The translations under genes were made by a program, and so were the position numbers. DNA of 64,000 nucleotides from Marinobacter sediminicola (GTDB lineage Bacteria; Pseudomonadota; Gammaproteobacteria; Pseudomonadales; Oleiphilaceae), in the NCBI RefSeq assembly GCF_031157525.1, contig NZ_JAVIXR010000002.1, positions 124,001 to 188,000 on the forward strand, given 5' to 3'. The first letter of the stretch is position 1. Every line of letters starts with the position of its first letter. Positions 44,554-52,784 of the stretch are shown here, one piece after another. The notes below the pieces were generated by a model that saw nothing but the letters and a program-made list of their open reading frames with translations, ran no database searches and had not been told where the DNA came from.

Positions 44554-44754
44554 ATGAGGGTGATAGTCACCCACGAAATGGGCTTCGTTCGGGAAGTGGC
44601 CGACCGTGTGATCTACATTCACCAAGGCCAGATTGTGGAGGAAGGAAAGCCAGACGACGTGTTTGATAACCCCCAGAAACGAGGGCTTTATTGTGTACGT
44701 TACCGAAAAATCAACAAACACCCCGAATCTGTATTAGCTGCCAACAACTACTGA
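44554..44754 (+). pseudogene. 3' fragment of an amino-acid ABC ATPase gene
   Basis: From ATG 44554 the frame reads [19 protein letters not shown] and on to [13 protein letters not shown], matching the last quarter of the intact ATPase at 34784-35530. By eye 44565-44677 differs from 35374-35486 at about seven of 113 bases. After this an extra A shifts the frame and the true C terminus ([14 protein letters not shown]) is lost. Walker A, signature and Walker B are absent, so the product cannot be an ATPase. It is in the same orientation as the intact gene, giving direct repeats about 9.2 kb apart around the GlxA/CaiD-like module. Confidence 0.85.
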
Positions 44755-45024
44755 CCCAGTACCAATCGTCACACCACCACACGTAATAGCCCCGCCGGTT
44801 ACAGCGGCAGGCATTCCATTAATCAGCACAGTGCCCGAACCGGCAGCAATGGCGCGAGGATGTGGAGGATGTTTCGGTTTGGAGTGTGGTGCCAGTGGAT
44901 CGCCCACACGGGCTACTGGCTTGCCATCTATCAATACATCGGGGGAGCCGGCGAGTACCGGTGTGGGAGGGAAGCCCTGGTGGTCAGAGCCCAAGTCTCC
45001 GAGAAGCACTACTGGTTTGCTCAT
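44734..45024 (-). CDS. PAAR-domain protein
   Basis: 96 residues consisting only of a PAAR repeat domain: GDLGSDHQGFPPTPVLAGSPDVLIDGKPVARVGDP, then a His/Pro-rich stretch (PHSKPKHPPHPRAIAAGS) and GTVLINGMPAAVTGGAITCGG. PAAR proteins cap the VgrG spike of type VI secretion systems and recruit effectors. There is no C-terminal toxin, no VgrG and no T6SS gene nearby, so it is an orphan tip whose secretion genes would be elsewhere. Its 3' end overlaps the ATPase fragment by about 20 bases in the opposite direction. Confidence 0.85.
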   Translation of the reverse strand: MSKPVVLLGDLGSDHQGFPPTPVLAGSPDVLIDGKPVARVGDPLAPHSKPKHPPHPRAIAAGSGTVLINGMPAAVTGGAITCGGVTIGTGSVVVGS

Positions 45025-45062
45025 ACCGCATCCTTTGCGTTGTTTTCATCCGTGATCGCGCA

Positions 45063-45551
45063 TTATAGCAATTGTTGTATGGTTTCGTACTCACGCTCTA
45101 TTTTGGCGTGTGAGTCGTCTCTCAGAAATGCTGCAATCTTTTTGCCCACCAGCGGCACATCACAGCGCACGCTCAGGGTAACGTGATTGGTGCAGGCTTC
45201 ATCTGAGCCTTCCAGCCTCATCATGCCTTTGATTTTCGCCGGCACACCTTCAACGTGAACACGGAATTCGCAATGCCATTCGCTGTCGCTTTTGCGAAAC
45301 CAGTGCTCTTCTTGCCTCACCTGATTCCACTCACGATGAAAGTGCGACAGAAAACCCGGCACTGCCTGAGAGGTTGTCACTTCCCGCTCAATCACCAACT
45401 TCGCCGTAGAATCGCCCTTTTCCAGCTCTGCAACACGCACGTTACGGGAGCCCAACAAGGCATTTCGTTCAAGGATATGATCCTCGCTGAAGAATGCCCC
45501 AAGCACTTGTTTAATGCCTGCCTGATAAGGATGGGTCAGTTGAACTTCCAT
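45063..45551 (-). CDS. DUF2505 domain protein (START-like)
   Basis: 162 residues of a single alpha/beta domain beginning MEVQLTHPYQAGIKQVLGAFF and containing EREVTTSQAVPGFLS, WHCEFRVHVEGVPAKIKGMMRLEG and VPLVGKKIAAFLRDD, the DUF2505 pattern. The family belongs to the START/Bet v1-like fold and may bind a hydrophobic ligand; no function is established to my knowledge. It lies 38 bases upstream of the PAAR gene on the same strand but has no obvious link to it, and is divergent from bioA. Confidence 0.8.
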   Translation of the reverse strand: MEVQLTHPYQAGIKQVLGAFFSEDHILERNALLGSRNVRVAELEKGDSTAKLVIEREVTTSQAVPGFLSHFHREWNQVRQEEHWFRKSDSEWHCEFRVHVEGVPAKIKGMMRLEGSDEACTNHVTLSVRCDVPLVGKKIAAFLRDDSHAKIEREYETIQQLL

Positions 45552-45732
45552 ATTGAACTCGCCTCTGTTTTATTTTTCAGGAATTGTCTTCCCAGAGCCT
45601 GATGCGCGCATTGGCCTACCGATCGATACCCTTTGGCACGGTAGTCAGTAGTCGCCGTTAACTGTATTATCCACACTGGTTAACAGCCAACACATTACTT
45701 GTTCAGAACCATCGCCTTACCGGAGACTCTCT

Positions 45733-47082
45733 ATGCGCAATGCCGATCTCATCGCCCGCGGCCTCAAATCTGTATGGCACCCCTGCACCCAGATGAAAGA
45801 TCACGAAACCATCCCGCTGGTGCCTATCAAACGGGGCGAAGGTGTTTGGCTGGAGGACTTTGAAAACAATCGGTTTATCGATGCAGTCAGCTCTTGGTGG
45901 GTTAACCTGTTCGGACACTCCAACCCCAGAATTAACGCAGCCATCCAGAAGCAGATTGGCGAATTGGAGCACGTTATTCTTGCCGGATTCACCCACGAAC
46001 CCGTAGTTAACCTTTCCGAACGGCTGATTGAGGTGACCCCTGAAGGCCTTAACAAATGCTTCTACGCTGACAACGGGTCATCGGCCATCGAAGCCGCGCT
46101 CAAGATGAGCTTCCACTACTGGAAGAACCAGGGCAAACCCAGCAAAAAGAACTTCGTTAACCTGAGCAACAGTTATCACGGTGAAACCCTGGGTGCTTTG
46201 GCGCTGGGGGATGTAGCTTTGTACAAGGACACCTACCAGCCACTACTGATGGAAGTGCTGACAGCGCCATCGCCCGATGCCTACAACAAGGAAGAAGGCG
46301 AAACAGACGAGGCCTATGCCCTGCGCCAGTTTGAGGCCATGGAAAAGCTACTGGAAGAAAAGCACGATGAAATCTGTGCAGTTGTGGTGGAGCCGCTGAT
46401 TCAGTGCGCCGGTGGCATGCGCATGCACCACCCGATTTACCACACCAAGTTGCGGGAAGCCTGTGATCGCTATGGCGTGCATTTGATTGCGGATGAAATT
46501 GCCGTGGGCTTTGGCCGCACCGGCACCCTGTTTGCGTGCGAGCAATCCGGCATTACGCCAGACTTCATGTGTTTATCTAAAGGCCTTACCGCCGGCTACC
46601 TACCCCTCTCGGTTGTGCTGACAACGGACACCGTTTACAACGCTTTTTACGATGATTATGAAACCCTTAAAGCATTCCTGCACAGCCACAGCTACACCGG
46701 CAACCCCATTGGCTGTGCCGTGGCACTGGCCACACTCGACATCTTCCGGGATGATAACGTTATTGAAAACAACCGCAGACTCTCGACCTGCATGGCTGAT
46801 TCCGTAGCTCACCTTGCCGATCACCCCAATGTGGGGGATATCCGCCAGCACGGAATGACCCTGGCGATAGAAATGGTGAAAAACAGGGCGTCGAAGACCC
46901 CCTTCCCCTGGCAGGAGCGCCGGGGTGTTCGGGTTTATCAGCACTCTCTCACGCGTCAGGCCTTGCTTCGTCCCCTGGGTAATGTGGTTTACTTCATGCC
47001 GCCTTACGTTATCACTGAAGATCAGATACGCCATCTGGCTCAGGTTGCGACCGAAGGCATCGATATCGCCGTTAGGGACTGA
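45733..47082 (+). CDS. bioA: Adenosylmethionine-8-amino-7-oxononanoate aminotransferase
   Basis: 449 residues. Class III aminotransferase motifs: WHPCTQMKDHE at the start, AVSSWWVNLFGHSNPRI, YADNGSSAIEAALKMS, VVVEPLIQCAGGM, LIADEIAVGFGRTG, the PLP lysine in CLSKGLTAGYLPLS and HSHSYTGNPIGCA. The tryptophan-rich WWVN segment marks BioA, which uses SAM as amino donor to make 7,8-diaminopelargonate in biotin synthesis. The remaining bio genes are not in the window. It precedes rsmE by 15 bases and is probably co-transcribed with it. Confidence 0.97.
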   Translation: MRNADLIARGLKSVWHPCTQMKDHETIPLVPIKRGEGVWLEDFENNRFIDAVSSWWVNLFGHSNPRINAAIQKQIGELEHVILAGFTHEPVVNLSERLIEVTPEGLNKCFYADNGSSAIEAALKMSFHYWKNQGKPSKKNFVNLSNSYHGETLGALALGDVALYKDTYQPLLMEVLTAPSPDAYNKEEGETDEAYALRQFEAMEKLLEEKHDEICAVVVEPLIQCAGGMRMHHPIYHTKLREACDRYGVHLIADEIAVGFGRTGTLFACEQSGITPDFMCLSKGLTAGYLPLSVVLTTDTVYNAFYDDYETLKAFLHSHSYTGNPIGCAVALATLDIFRDDNVIENNRRLSTCMADSVAHLADHPNVGDIRQHGMTLAIEMVKNRASKTPFPWQERRGVRVYQHSLTRQALLRPLGNVVYFMPPYVITEDQIRHLAQVATEGIDIAVRD

Positions 47083-47097
47083 TTAAGGTACACACGA

Positions 47098-47832
47098 ATG
47101 CGCATCCCCAGAATTTATACCGATTCGCTCTTGAGCGAAGCCTCTCACGCAGATCTGGATGAGAATGCGGCCCAGCATGTCGGCCGGGTGCTGCGCATGC
47201 AGCCCGGGCAGGCTTTGAGGCTCTTCAACGGGGATGGCCAGGATTACCCGGCAACCATCACGGAAGCCGGGAAGAAGCGTGTTGAAGTACTTGTAGCGGC
47301 ACCCGAGCCCAACCATACCGAATCTCCCTTGCAGATCACCCTCGGACAAACGTTATCCAAGGGTGATCGCATGGATTATGCCATTCAGAAAGCGGTGGAA
47401 ATGGGGGTTTCGCAAATCGTGCCGCTCACCACTGAGCGTTGTGAGGTAAAACTGAAAGGCGACCGGGAAGACAAACGTTTGCGGCAATGGCAGGCGATGG
47501 CCATAAGCGCTGCAGAACAATGCGGCCGTGCTCGCATCCCGGAAATCCTGCCAGTTATGACCGTAGCGCAATGGCTGGAACACAGCCGTACCTGCGACCT
47601 GCGGCTGGTTCTGCATCACCGCACGGAACAGTCGCTGGGCTCTGTGGCCAAGCCTGCCAGCGTAGCCCTGATGATCGGGCCCGAGGGCGGTCTCTCCGCC
47701 GATGAAATTGCCCAAGCGGAGAAAGAGGGATTTTTGCCTGTGGCTCTCGGCCCGAGAGTGCTTAGAACAGAAACAGCACCCGTTGCCGCCATGGCTTTGT
47801 GTCAGTGGCTATGGGGTGACATGGCAGGCTAG
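47098..47832 (+). CDS. rsmE: 16S rRNA m3U1498 methyltransferase
   Basis: 244 residues: an N-terminal PUA-like domain (MRIPRIYTDSLLSE, AAQHVGRVLRMQPGQALRLFNGDG) and a SPOUT domain with the trefoil-knot motifs LMIGPEGGLSADEI and LGPRVLRTETAPVAAM. It methylates U1498 of 16S rRNA with SAM. The bioA-rsmE arrangement is common in related genera. Length is normal. Confidence 0.97.
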   Translation: MRIPRIYTDSLLSEASHADLDENAAQHVGRVLRMQPGQALRLFNGDGQDYPATITEAGKKRVEVLVAAPEPNHTESPLQITLGQTLSKGDRMDYAIQKAVEMGVSQIVPLTTERCEVKLKGDREDKRLRQWQAMAISAAEQCGRARIPEILPVMTVAQWLEHSRTCDLRLVLHHRTEQSLGSVAKPASVALMIGPEGGLSADEIAQAEKEGFLPVALGPRVLRTETAPVAAMALCQWLWGDMAG

Positions 47833-47937
47833 ATCATTCCGCCATCCCGGGCGGGCTTTTAGGTCATTGACAGCCGCGCACCTTCCAAACATGCTTCAAC
47901 CCGCAGACACAAACAAAAAAGCGAGTGCACCCTCCGG

Positions 47938-49167
47938 ATGACAAGCCTGTTAAACAACCCTGAATTCTGGCAATACCTCAGTATTCCCGTTATTGCCGCC
48001 CTGATTGGCTGGATCACTAACTGGCTGGCCATCAAAATGACCTTCTTCCCCCTGGAGTTTATTGGCAAACCTCCGCTGCTGGGCTGGCAGGGCATTATTC
48101 CATCAAAAGCCGAGAAAATGGCTGCCATCGCCGTAGATGCCACCATTTCCAAAATCGGCACTGTGCGGGAAATTTTCGAGCAGATTGACCCAAAGGTACT
48201 CGCCGCTCACATTGTCCACTCGGTTGAGCCCCGCATCGAAGAATATGTGGATGAAATGATGCTGCGGGAGTACCCGACATTCTGGGAGAACCTACCCGCC
48301 TCTGCTCGAAAAATGGTCTACGACAGGGTACGCAGATCCACACCGCAACTCGTGGACAACCTGGTCGACGATATTGCCAACAACATCGAAGATCTGCTCG
48401 ATATCAAAACCATGACCATCGAAAAATTATCAGCCGACAAGCAGCTTCTGAACCGCATCTTCCTCGAGTGCGGCGATGCAGAGTTTCGTTTTATTGTGAA
48501 CTCCGGCTTCTATTTCGGCTTCCTGTTCGGCCTTATTCAAATGGCTGTGTGGTATGCCTACCAAAGCTGGTGGGTACTGCCATTTTTCGGTTTGCTGGTG
48601 GGCTGGGCAACTAACTGGATTGCACTGAACGTTATCTTCCGGCCGCTCCATGCAAAAAAGATTGGCCCGTTCAATATTCAAGGTCTATTCCTCAAGCGCC
48701 AACCCGAAGTGGCTCAATCGTTCTGCCACATCATCACCCACGAAATCCTCACGGTTGGCAACATCATAGGCGCCATCATGGAAGGCCCAAAGGGCGATCG
48801 CGCACGCAACATGGTGAAGAAACACATCAAGCCACTGGTGGATGAAACCGCGGGTATGGGCAAAGCGCTAACCCAAATGGCATTCGGCCCAACCGGCTTT
48901 GCCACCTTGAAAAACCAGGTGGGCGAAAAGGCCATCGAGATATCAAAAACATCCTTTAACAACCCGATGTTTCAAACTGACCGAGCCCGGGCGGTCGAAG
49001 CCATTATGGTGGAGCGAATGATTGCCCTGTCATCGGAAGAGTTTCAGGATTTGCTCCGCCCGTGCTTCCAGGAAGACGAAATCAAGCTGATTCTTGTGGG
49101 CGCATTTCTTGGTTTTTCGGCAGGTGTCTGCCAGCTCATTTTTGTATTCGGTGGAGCAGTGATCTAA
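47938..49167 (+). CDS. DUF445 membrane protein
   Basis: 409 residues. Membrane helices lie near the N terminus (PVIAALIGWITNWLAIKMTFFPLEFIG), in the middle (FYFGFLFGLIQMAVWYAYQSWWVLPFFGLLVGWATNWIAL) and at the C terminus (LILVGAFLGFSAGVCQLIFVFGG); soluble helical regions lie between. The GWxTNWLAI-type motif, here repeated twice, is characteristic of DUF445 (YheB-like) proteins. It is an inner-membrane protein of unknown function. It starts 105 bases after rsmE and may belong to the same transcript. Confidence 0.88.
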   Translation: MTSLLNNPEFWQYLSIPVIAALIGWITNWLAIKMTFFPLEFIGKPPLLGWQGIIPSKAEKMAAIAVDATISKIGTVREIFEQIDPKVLAAHIVHSVEPRIEEYVDEMMLREYPTFWENLPASARKMVYDRVRRSTPQLVDNLVDDIANNIEDLLDIKTMTIEKLSADKQLLNRIFLECGDAEFRFIVNSGFYFGFLFGLIQMAVWYAYQSWWVLPFFGLLVGWATNWIALNVIFRPLHAKKIGPFNIQGLFLKRQPEVAQSFCHIITHEILTVGNIIGAIMEGPKGDRARNMVKKHIKPLVDETAGMGKALTQMAFGPTGFATLKNQVGEKAIEISKTSFNNPMFQTDRARAVEAIMVERMIALSSEEFQDLLRPCFQEDEIKLILVGAFLGFSAGVCQLIFVFGGAVI

Positions 49168-49275
49168 ATAGTTTACTGGCAGCAACGGTTTGGCCTGTGC
49201 AATGCAACAATGGCCCCCTATACTGCAAGTTGCAGGCACGTACAGTTTCACGACTGATTCACCCGGAGGCATTGG

Positions 49276-50316
49276 ATGCCAGGCTTCTTTTCCTGGATAG
49301 CAGGATTTTTTAAAACCGAACAACCGCCATCTCCTCCGGCTCCTGAGGCGCGGCTGTTCAATCCTGCAAAAACTGCTGAGCCCACCGAATCAGTCCAGAC
49401 CGCACAAAGCCTGACGATGCAACTTGAAGAAAACCTCTTCTGCTGGCTACTCGATACCGGCCCCTCCAAGCTGCGCGATGAACAATCGTTATCCGAACGC
49501 GCTCTTCAAGAGCTCGAATACCGCCTCTCGAACAGAAAAATGAAAGAGCTGCCACGGCAGCCCATGACGCTCCCCATGCTTATGAGAGCGCTTTCGGACG
49601 AGTCCGGCGACCGGCAGAAGCTGAGTCAGATTATTCTGGGTGACCCCGCTCTCACCAATCAAATACTGCAGATTGCCAACAGCCCTTATTTCCGCACCGG
49701 CGATCACACCATTGAATCCGTCGACCAAGCTGTATTCATCCTTGGTATTGATGGTATACGGAACGTGATTTCAGCGGCCGTTATGCGCCCCATGATGGCG
49801 GCCCGAAATAGCCGGGAAGCACTGTTTGCCCAGCGAGCCTGGCAATGGGGCCTTACTTGCGCTCGAGCAGCAGAGTTTATAGCAAAACTTCGTGGGGAGG
49901 ATGCAAGCACATGCTTCACCGTTGGTCTGCTACCGGCACTATCCTATATTACCCTTCGCAGGGAGCTGCAGCATATCTGTAAGGCTCAGCCTGGCGCCGG
50001 GGAACCGGATATGGTGTTGATTCGCACAGCGCTGGCACGCTACCAGTGGGTAGCGTCTCAGGTGATTGCAAGTGAGTGGGGGCTTCCACCCAAATACCAC
50101 GCGTACCTTTTGTCTGCAGAACGCCCAGCGCCCGCTCGGGACGGAGCAACACTGGTGGATGGTATGGTGCTAGGCAGCCGTGAAGTATTGCGCCACGCCC
50201 ACCAACGCAACCTGCCTGAAGAAGACCTGGAGAAAATCATAAGTCTTAACTCTGAACAGACAGGCCGCGTGCGGGCAGCCTTGAAAGCCGCGCTCAGCGA
50301 AGGCGCTCGGGGCTAA
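49276..50316 (+). CDS. HDOD domain protein
   Basis: 346 residues. A short N-terminal region (1-90) precedes an HDOD domain (about 95-300) with LPMLMRALSDESGDRQKLSQIILGDPALTNQILQIANSP and SVDQAVFILGIDGIRNVISAAVMRPMM. HDOD domains resemble HD phosphohydrolases but lack the metal site; they act in signalling and regulation. No EAL or GGDEF partner is fused. Its last 23 bases overlap the end of the convergent YihY/BrkB gene. Confidence 0.9.
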   Translation: MPGFFSWIAGFFKTEQPPSPPAPEARLFNPAKTAEPTESVQTAQSLTMQLEENLFCWLLDTGPSKLRDEQSLSERALQELEYRLSNRKMKELPRQPMTLPMLMRALSDESGDRQKLSQIILGDPALTNQILQIANSPYFRTGDHTIESVDQAVFILGIDGIRNVISAAVMRPMMAARNSREALFAQRAWQWGLTCARAAEFIAKLRGEDASTCFTVGLLPALSYITLRRELQHICKAQPGAGEPDMVLIRTALARYQWVASQVIASEWGLPPKYHAYLLSAERPAPARDGATLVDGMVLGSREVLRHAHQRNLPEEDLEKIISLNSEQTGRVRAALKAALSEGARG

Positions 50317-51628
50317 CCTCTGCGGCAATGCCATTTTTGAGCAAGGCAGCAAACGTGGTGGATTCATTCTCCCGCTCGCCTTTGAGCAATTCAGGGGGAA
50401 ACACCGGAGGCAGCCGATCAACTACGCGATCCTCGTCATGGCGCACGGCTTTCAGCACATCCCCCACCGTAATAAGGTCCAACGCCCGCCCTGGTACCAA
50501 CTGATCACCTTGGCGTCCAGCAAGCGTGAGCATGCCGGCACGAATCAGCTTGTCACTTACGCCTCGCGTAACCTCTCCCGGTACTCGTAAGGATTGCTCC
50601 AGAACCTCCTGCTGCGGTGCTTTTCCGCCCTCACTGAACGGGCGAGCCACCAGCCACATCATCGCCAAGGCAACCTTTTCCTGAAGCTCTGGAGACAGTT
50701 GAACATGACTGCGCTTGGCAACCGAACCCGGGTTTTGCAAGTAGAACGCCAGGCTGGCGCCCAAAAGCAGAATCATCCAGTTCAGATATATCCAGGTCAG
50801 CATGATAATGCCGATCGCAAAGCTGGAGTATATCGCCGCGTACTTGGCAGAACCTGCGACAAACGACGCAAACAACATTCCACCAGCCTGCCAGGAAACC
50901 CCGGCCACCAGGCCACCAATAAACGCATACCGTAGCTTTACGCGGGTGTTAGGCATAAACACATAGACGAAGGTGAATGCGCCCACCACCAGAAAGAACG
51001 GCGTAAAGCGACTAAGCACAAGAATCAGTGAGCCAAACGGCTCAATGGCAATCAGGGTTTGAACAAACGATGAAGAGAAAATCGTCGCGCTTACGCCAAT
51101 AGCCGACACCATCAAAAGTGGCCCGACCATGATAACGCTCAGGTAGTTACTGAAACGCTGAGCCACCGAGCGCATTTCTGGCACCCGCCAGATCATATTG
51201 AACGATCGCTCTATTTTCTGCACCAGCGACACCACGGTGTATACGAGCAGAGCCAGGCCCACAGAACCCAGCACCCCCACCTTCATGTTGTCGACGAAGC
51301 CGAGTATACGCTCCGCCATCTCAACGCCTTCAGGCCCCATGGGCTGAAAGAACTGAAACAGGAAAGGTTCCATACGCTGATGCACACCCAACGCTTTCAG
51401 CACTGAAAAACTCAAAGCCAGCAGCGGCACAATACTCAACAGCGTGGTGTATACCAGGCTCATGGCATGCAAAGTTAACTGGCCGCTGACAACATCACGT
51501 ATGAGCGCATAAATGGAACGCCCGGCCTTATATAACAGGGTCCAAGGCCAGGTTTGCGGCGGATTCGGGTTTGCAAGAATCCATGTTTCTGCTGCCTGGA
51601 GTCGTTCTTTGAATTGAAAGGAGGCCAC
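50294..51628 (-). CDS. YihY/BrkB-family inner-membrane protein
   Basis: 444 residues. Residues about 30-310 carry six membrane helices with the family phrases HAMSLVYTTLLSIVPLLALSFSVLKALG, VGLALLVYTVVSLVQKIERSFNMIWRVPEMRS, and GGLVAGVSWQAGGMLFASFVAGSAKYAAIYSSFA ... WIYLNWMILLLGASLAFYLQ. The C-terminal 130 residues are soluble and winged-helix-like, as in the longer members of the family. Function is unknown; an old annotation as RNase BN was withdrawn. It converges on, and overlaps, the HDOD gene. Confidence 0.92.
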   Translation of the reverse strand: MASFQFKERLQAAETWILANPNPPQTWPWTLLYKAGRSIYALIRDVVSGQLTLHAMSLVYTTLLSIVPLLALSFSVLKALGVHQRMEPFLFQFFQPMGPEGVEMAERILGFVDNMKVGVLGSVGLALLVYTVVSLVQKIERSFNMIWRVPEMRSVAQRFSNYLSVIMVGPLLMVSAIGVSATIFSSSFVQTLIAIEPFGSLILVLSRFTPFFLVVGAFTFVYVFMPNTRVKLRYAFIGGLVAGVSWQAGGMLFASFVAGSAKYAAIYSSFAIGIIMLTWIYLNWMILLLGASLAFYLQNPGSVAKRSHVQLSPELQEKVALAMMWLVARPFSEGGKAPQQEVLEQSLRVPGEVTRGVSDKLIRAGMLTLAGRQGDQLVPGRALDLITVGDVLKAVRHDEDRVVDRLPPVFPPELLKGERENESTTFAALLKNGIAAEVSPERLR

Positions 51629-51724
51629 TTAACGTCCTGTTTTATCTGATGCAACGAGAAAGTACCCTCAACGGATACGAAACGGAATCAGTATGGCCTA
51701 CTTTTCTGTTTTAAGGAAAACAGG

Positions 51725-52327
51725 CTACCAGGTAACCGACTTGTCAGACCCCCGTTTGATGATAGGGGTTTCACCTTCCCAAATGGCCAGGCCGGATGCC
51801 AGCTCTGTCAAAGACAGCTGGATGTAATATTCCACCTGCTGTTCTTTTCCTACCTTGTGGTTACGCTGGAGAATCTTGCCGGAAAGGCTCAGGTCAGGTG
51901 CCTGAAGCGTGCCTTTGCGCTGTACACCAGACTGATCAAACTCTTCCGAACCGCGCAATTCACGCGCCTTCATATTCATTTCATCTTCAGCACCGTTGAG
52001 ACCAACAGCGGTGGTAGTCACAACCTTGCCTGAGCGCAGCAGTGATACGCGGATTTTCTTGGTGAGCTGGTCGGTATCAATGCGCTGCATGGTGTCGTTG
52101 GTTATGCGGCTTACCACCATGATGTAACGGCTGCCGTCCGGGTTGTTCACGGCACCGCTGGAAAGCATATCTTCTACTGCGTCGGTTGCCGCTTGTTCAA
52201 AGTCCCGGTAATCCATGGTCATTGCTACAGGGCCATCGTCTGCAGCCGGATCAATATAACGAGTGGGCGCGGCACAGCCGGCCAAAACGGCAATACCTAC
52301 AGAGATGGCAAGGGCACGTATCAACAT
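51725..52327 (-). CDS. lpoB: Outer-membrane lipoprotein LpoB (PBP1b activator)
   Basis: 200 residues with lipobox VLAGC (lipid Cys at 18) and an LpoB/YcfM fold: MTMDYRDFEQAATDAVEDMLSSG, RYIMVVSRITNDTMQRIDTDQLTKKIRVSLLRSGKV, PDLSLSGKILQRN, and QVEYYIQLSLTELASGLAIWEGE. In E. coli LpoB reaches from the outer membrane through the peptidoglycan and stimulates the bifunctional synthase PBP1b. It follows ycfL by 12 bases, as ycfL-lpoB do in E. coli, and a COG3014 lipoprotein gene precedes both. Confidence 0.9.
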   Translation of the reverse strand: MLIRALAISVGIAVLAGCAAPTRYIDPAADDGPVAMTMDYRDFEQAATDAVEDMLSSGAVNNPDGSRYIMVVSRITNDTMQRIDTDQLTKKIRVSLLRSGKVVTTTAVGLNGAEDEMNMKARELRGSEEFDQSGVQRKGTLQAPDLSLSGKILQRNHKVGKEQQVEYYIQLSLTELASGLAIWEGETPIIKRGSDKSVTW

Positions 52328-52339
52328 TGGTTTTTCCTT

Positions 52340-52732
52340 TTATTTGGGTTCGCGAAGATGTAACTGGAAGCTGGTAGCTCGTGAATGCGGAGCGGTCGCT
52401 TTGAAATATCGAGTCTGACCGGTTAGCAATGTCGCTTGGCGGTAGCTCTCGCCGACACCCTTCACCACCATACCGATGTCATCAAACCAGGTAACCTTCC
52501 ACCCCAGCTCAGTGTCTGATCTCGCTTCTACTGCGAACTGCACTTGCAGAAGGCTGCCGCCATCGGGCAGTGTCAGCCTCGATTTAAAGAGCTCTGTTAC
52601 ATCTGCGGTGTAGACCACTTCGGGATCGACCCTCAGTTCTTGTCGGTCGATCATTGTACTGTTGGTTTCTGGTTGAGTGGCACAGCCCGCCAAACCAAGA
52701 ACCAGCATGCTGGCGAAGACTAACGATTTCAT
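52340..52732 (-). CDS. ycfL: YcfL-type lipoprotein (DUF1425)
   Basis: 130 residues from ATG 52732, with AGGA eight bases upstream; a longer frame to 52825 overlaps the preceding gene and would bury the signal peptide. The lipobox is GLAGC (Cys 17). The mature domain is beta-rich with LQVQFAVEARSDTELGWKVTWFDDIGMVV, the DUF1425 pattern. Its role is unknown, but constant linkage to lpoB suggests a part in envelope or peptidoglycan assembly. Confidence 0.85.
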   Translation of the reverse strand: MKSLVFASMLVLGLAGCATQPETNSTMIDRQELRVDPEVVYTADVTELFKSRLTLPDGGSLLQVQFAVEARSDTELGWKVTWFDDIGMVVKGVGESYRQATLLTGQTRYFKATAPHSRATSFQLHLREPK

Positions 52733-52784
52733 AACGAACATCCTGCTTTTCTGGTGTATTGAACTACTTGATCCGGGAAACCCG

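Noticed and set aside
51706..51723. Hairpin right after lpoB as terminator
   Set aside because: A seven-base stem with four-base loop is present, but on the minus strand no T-run follows.
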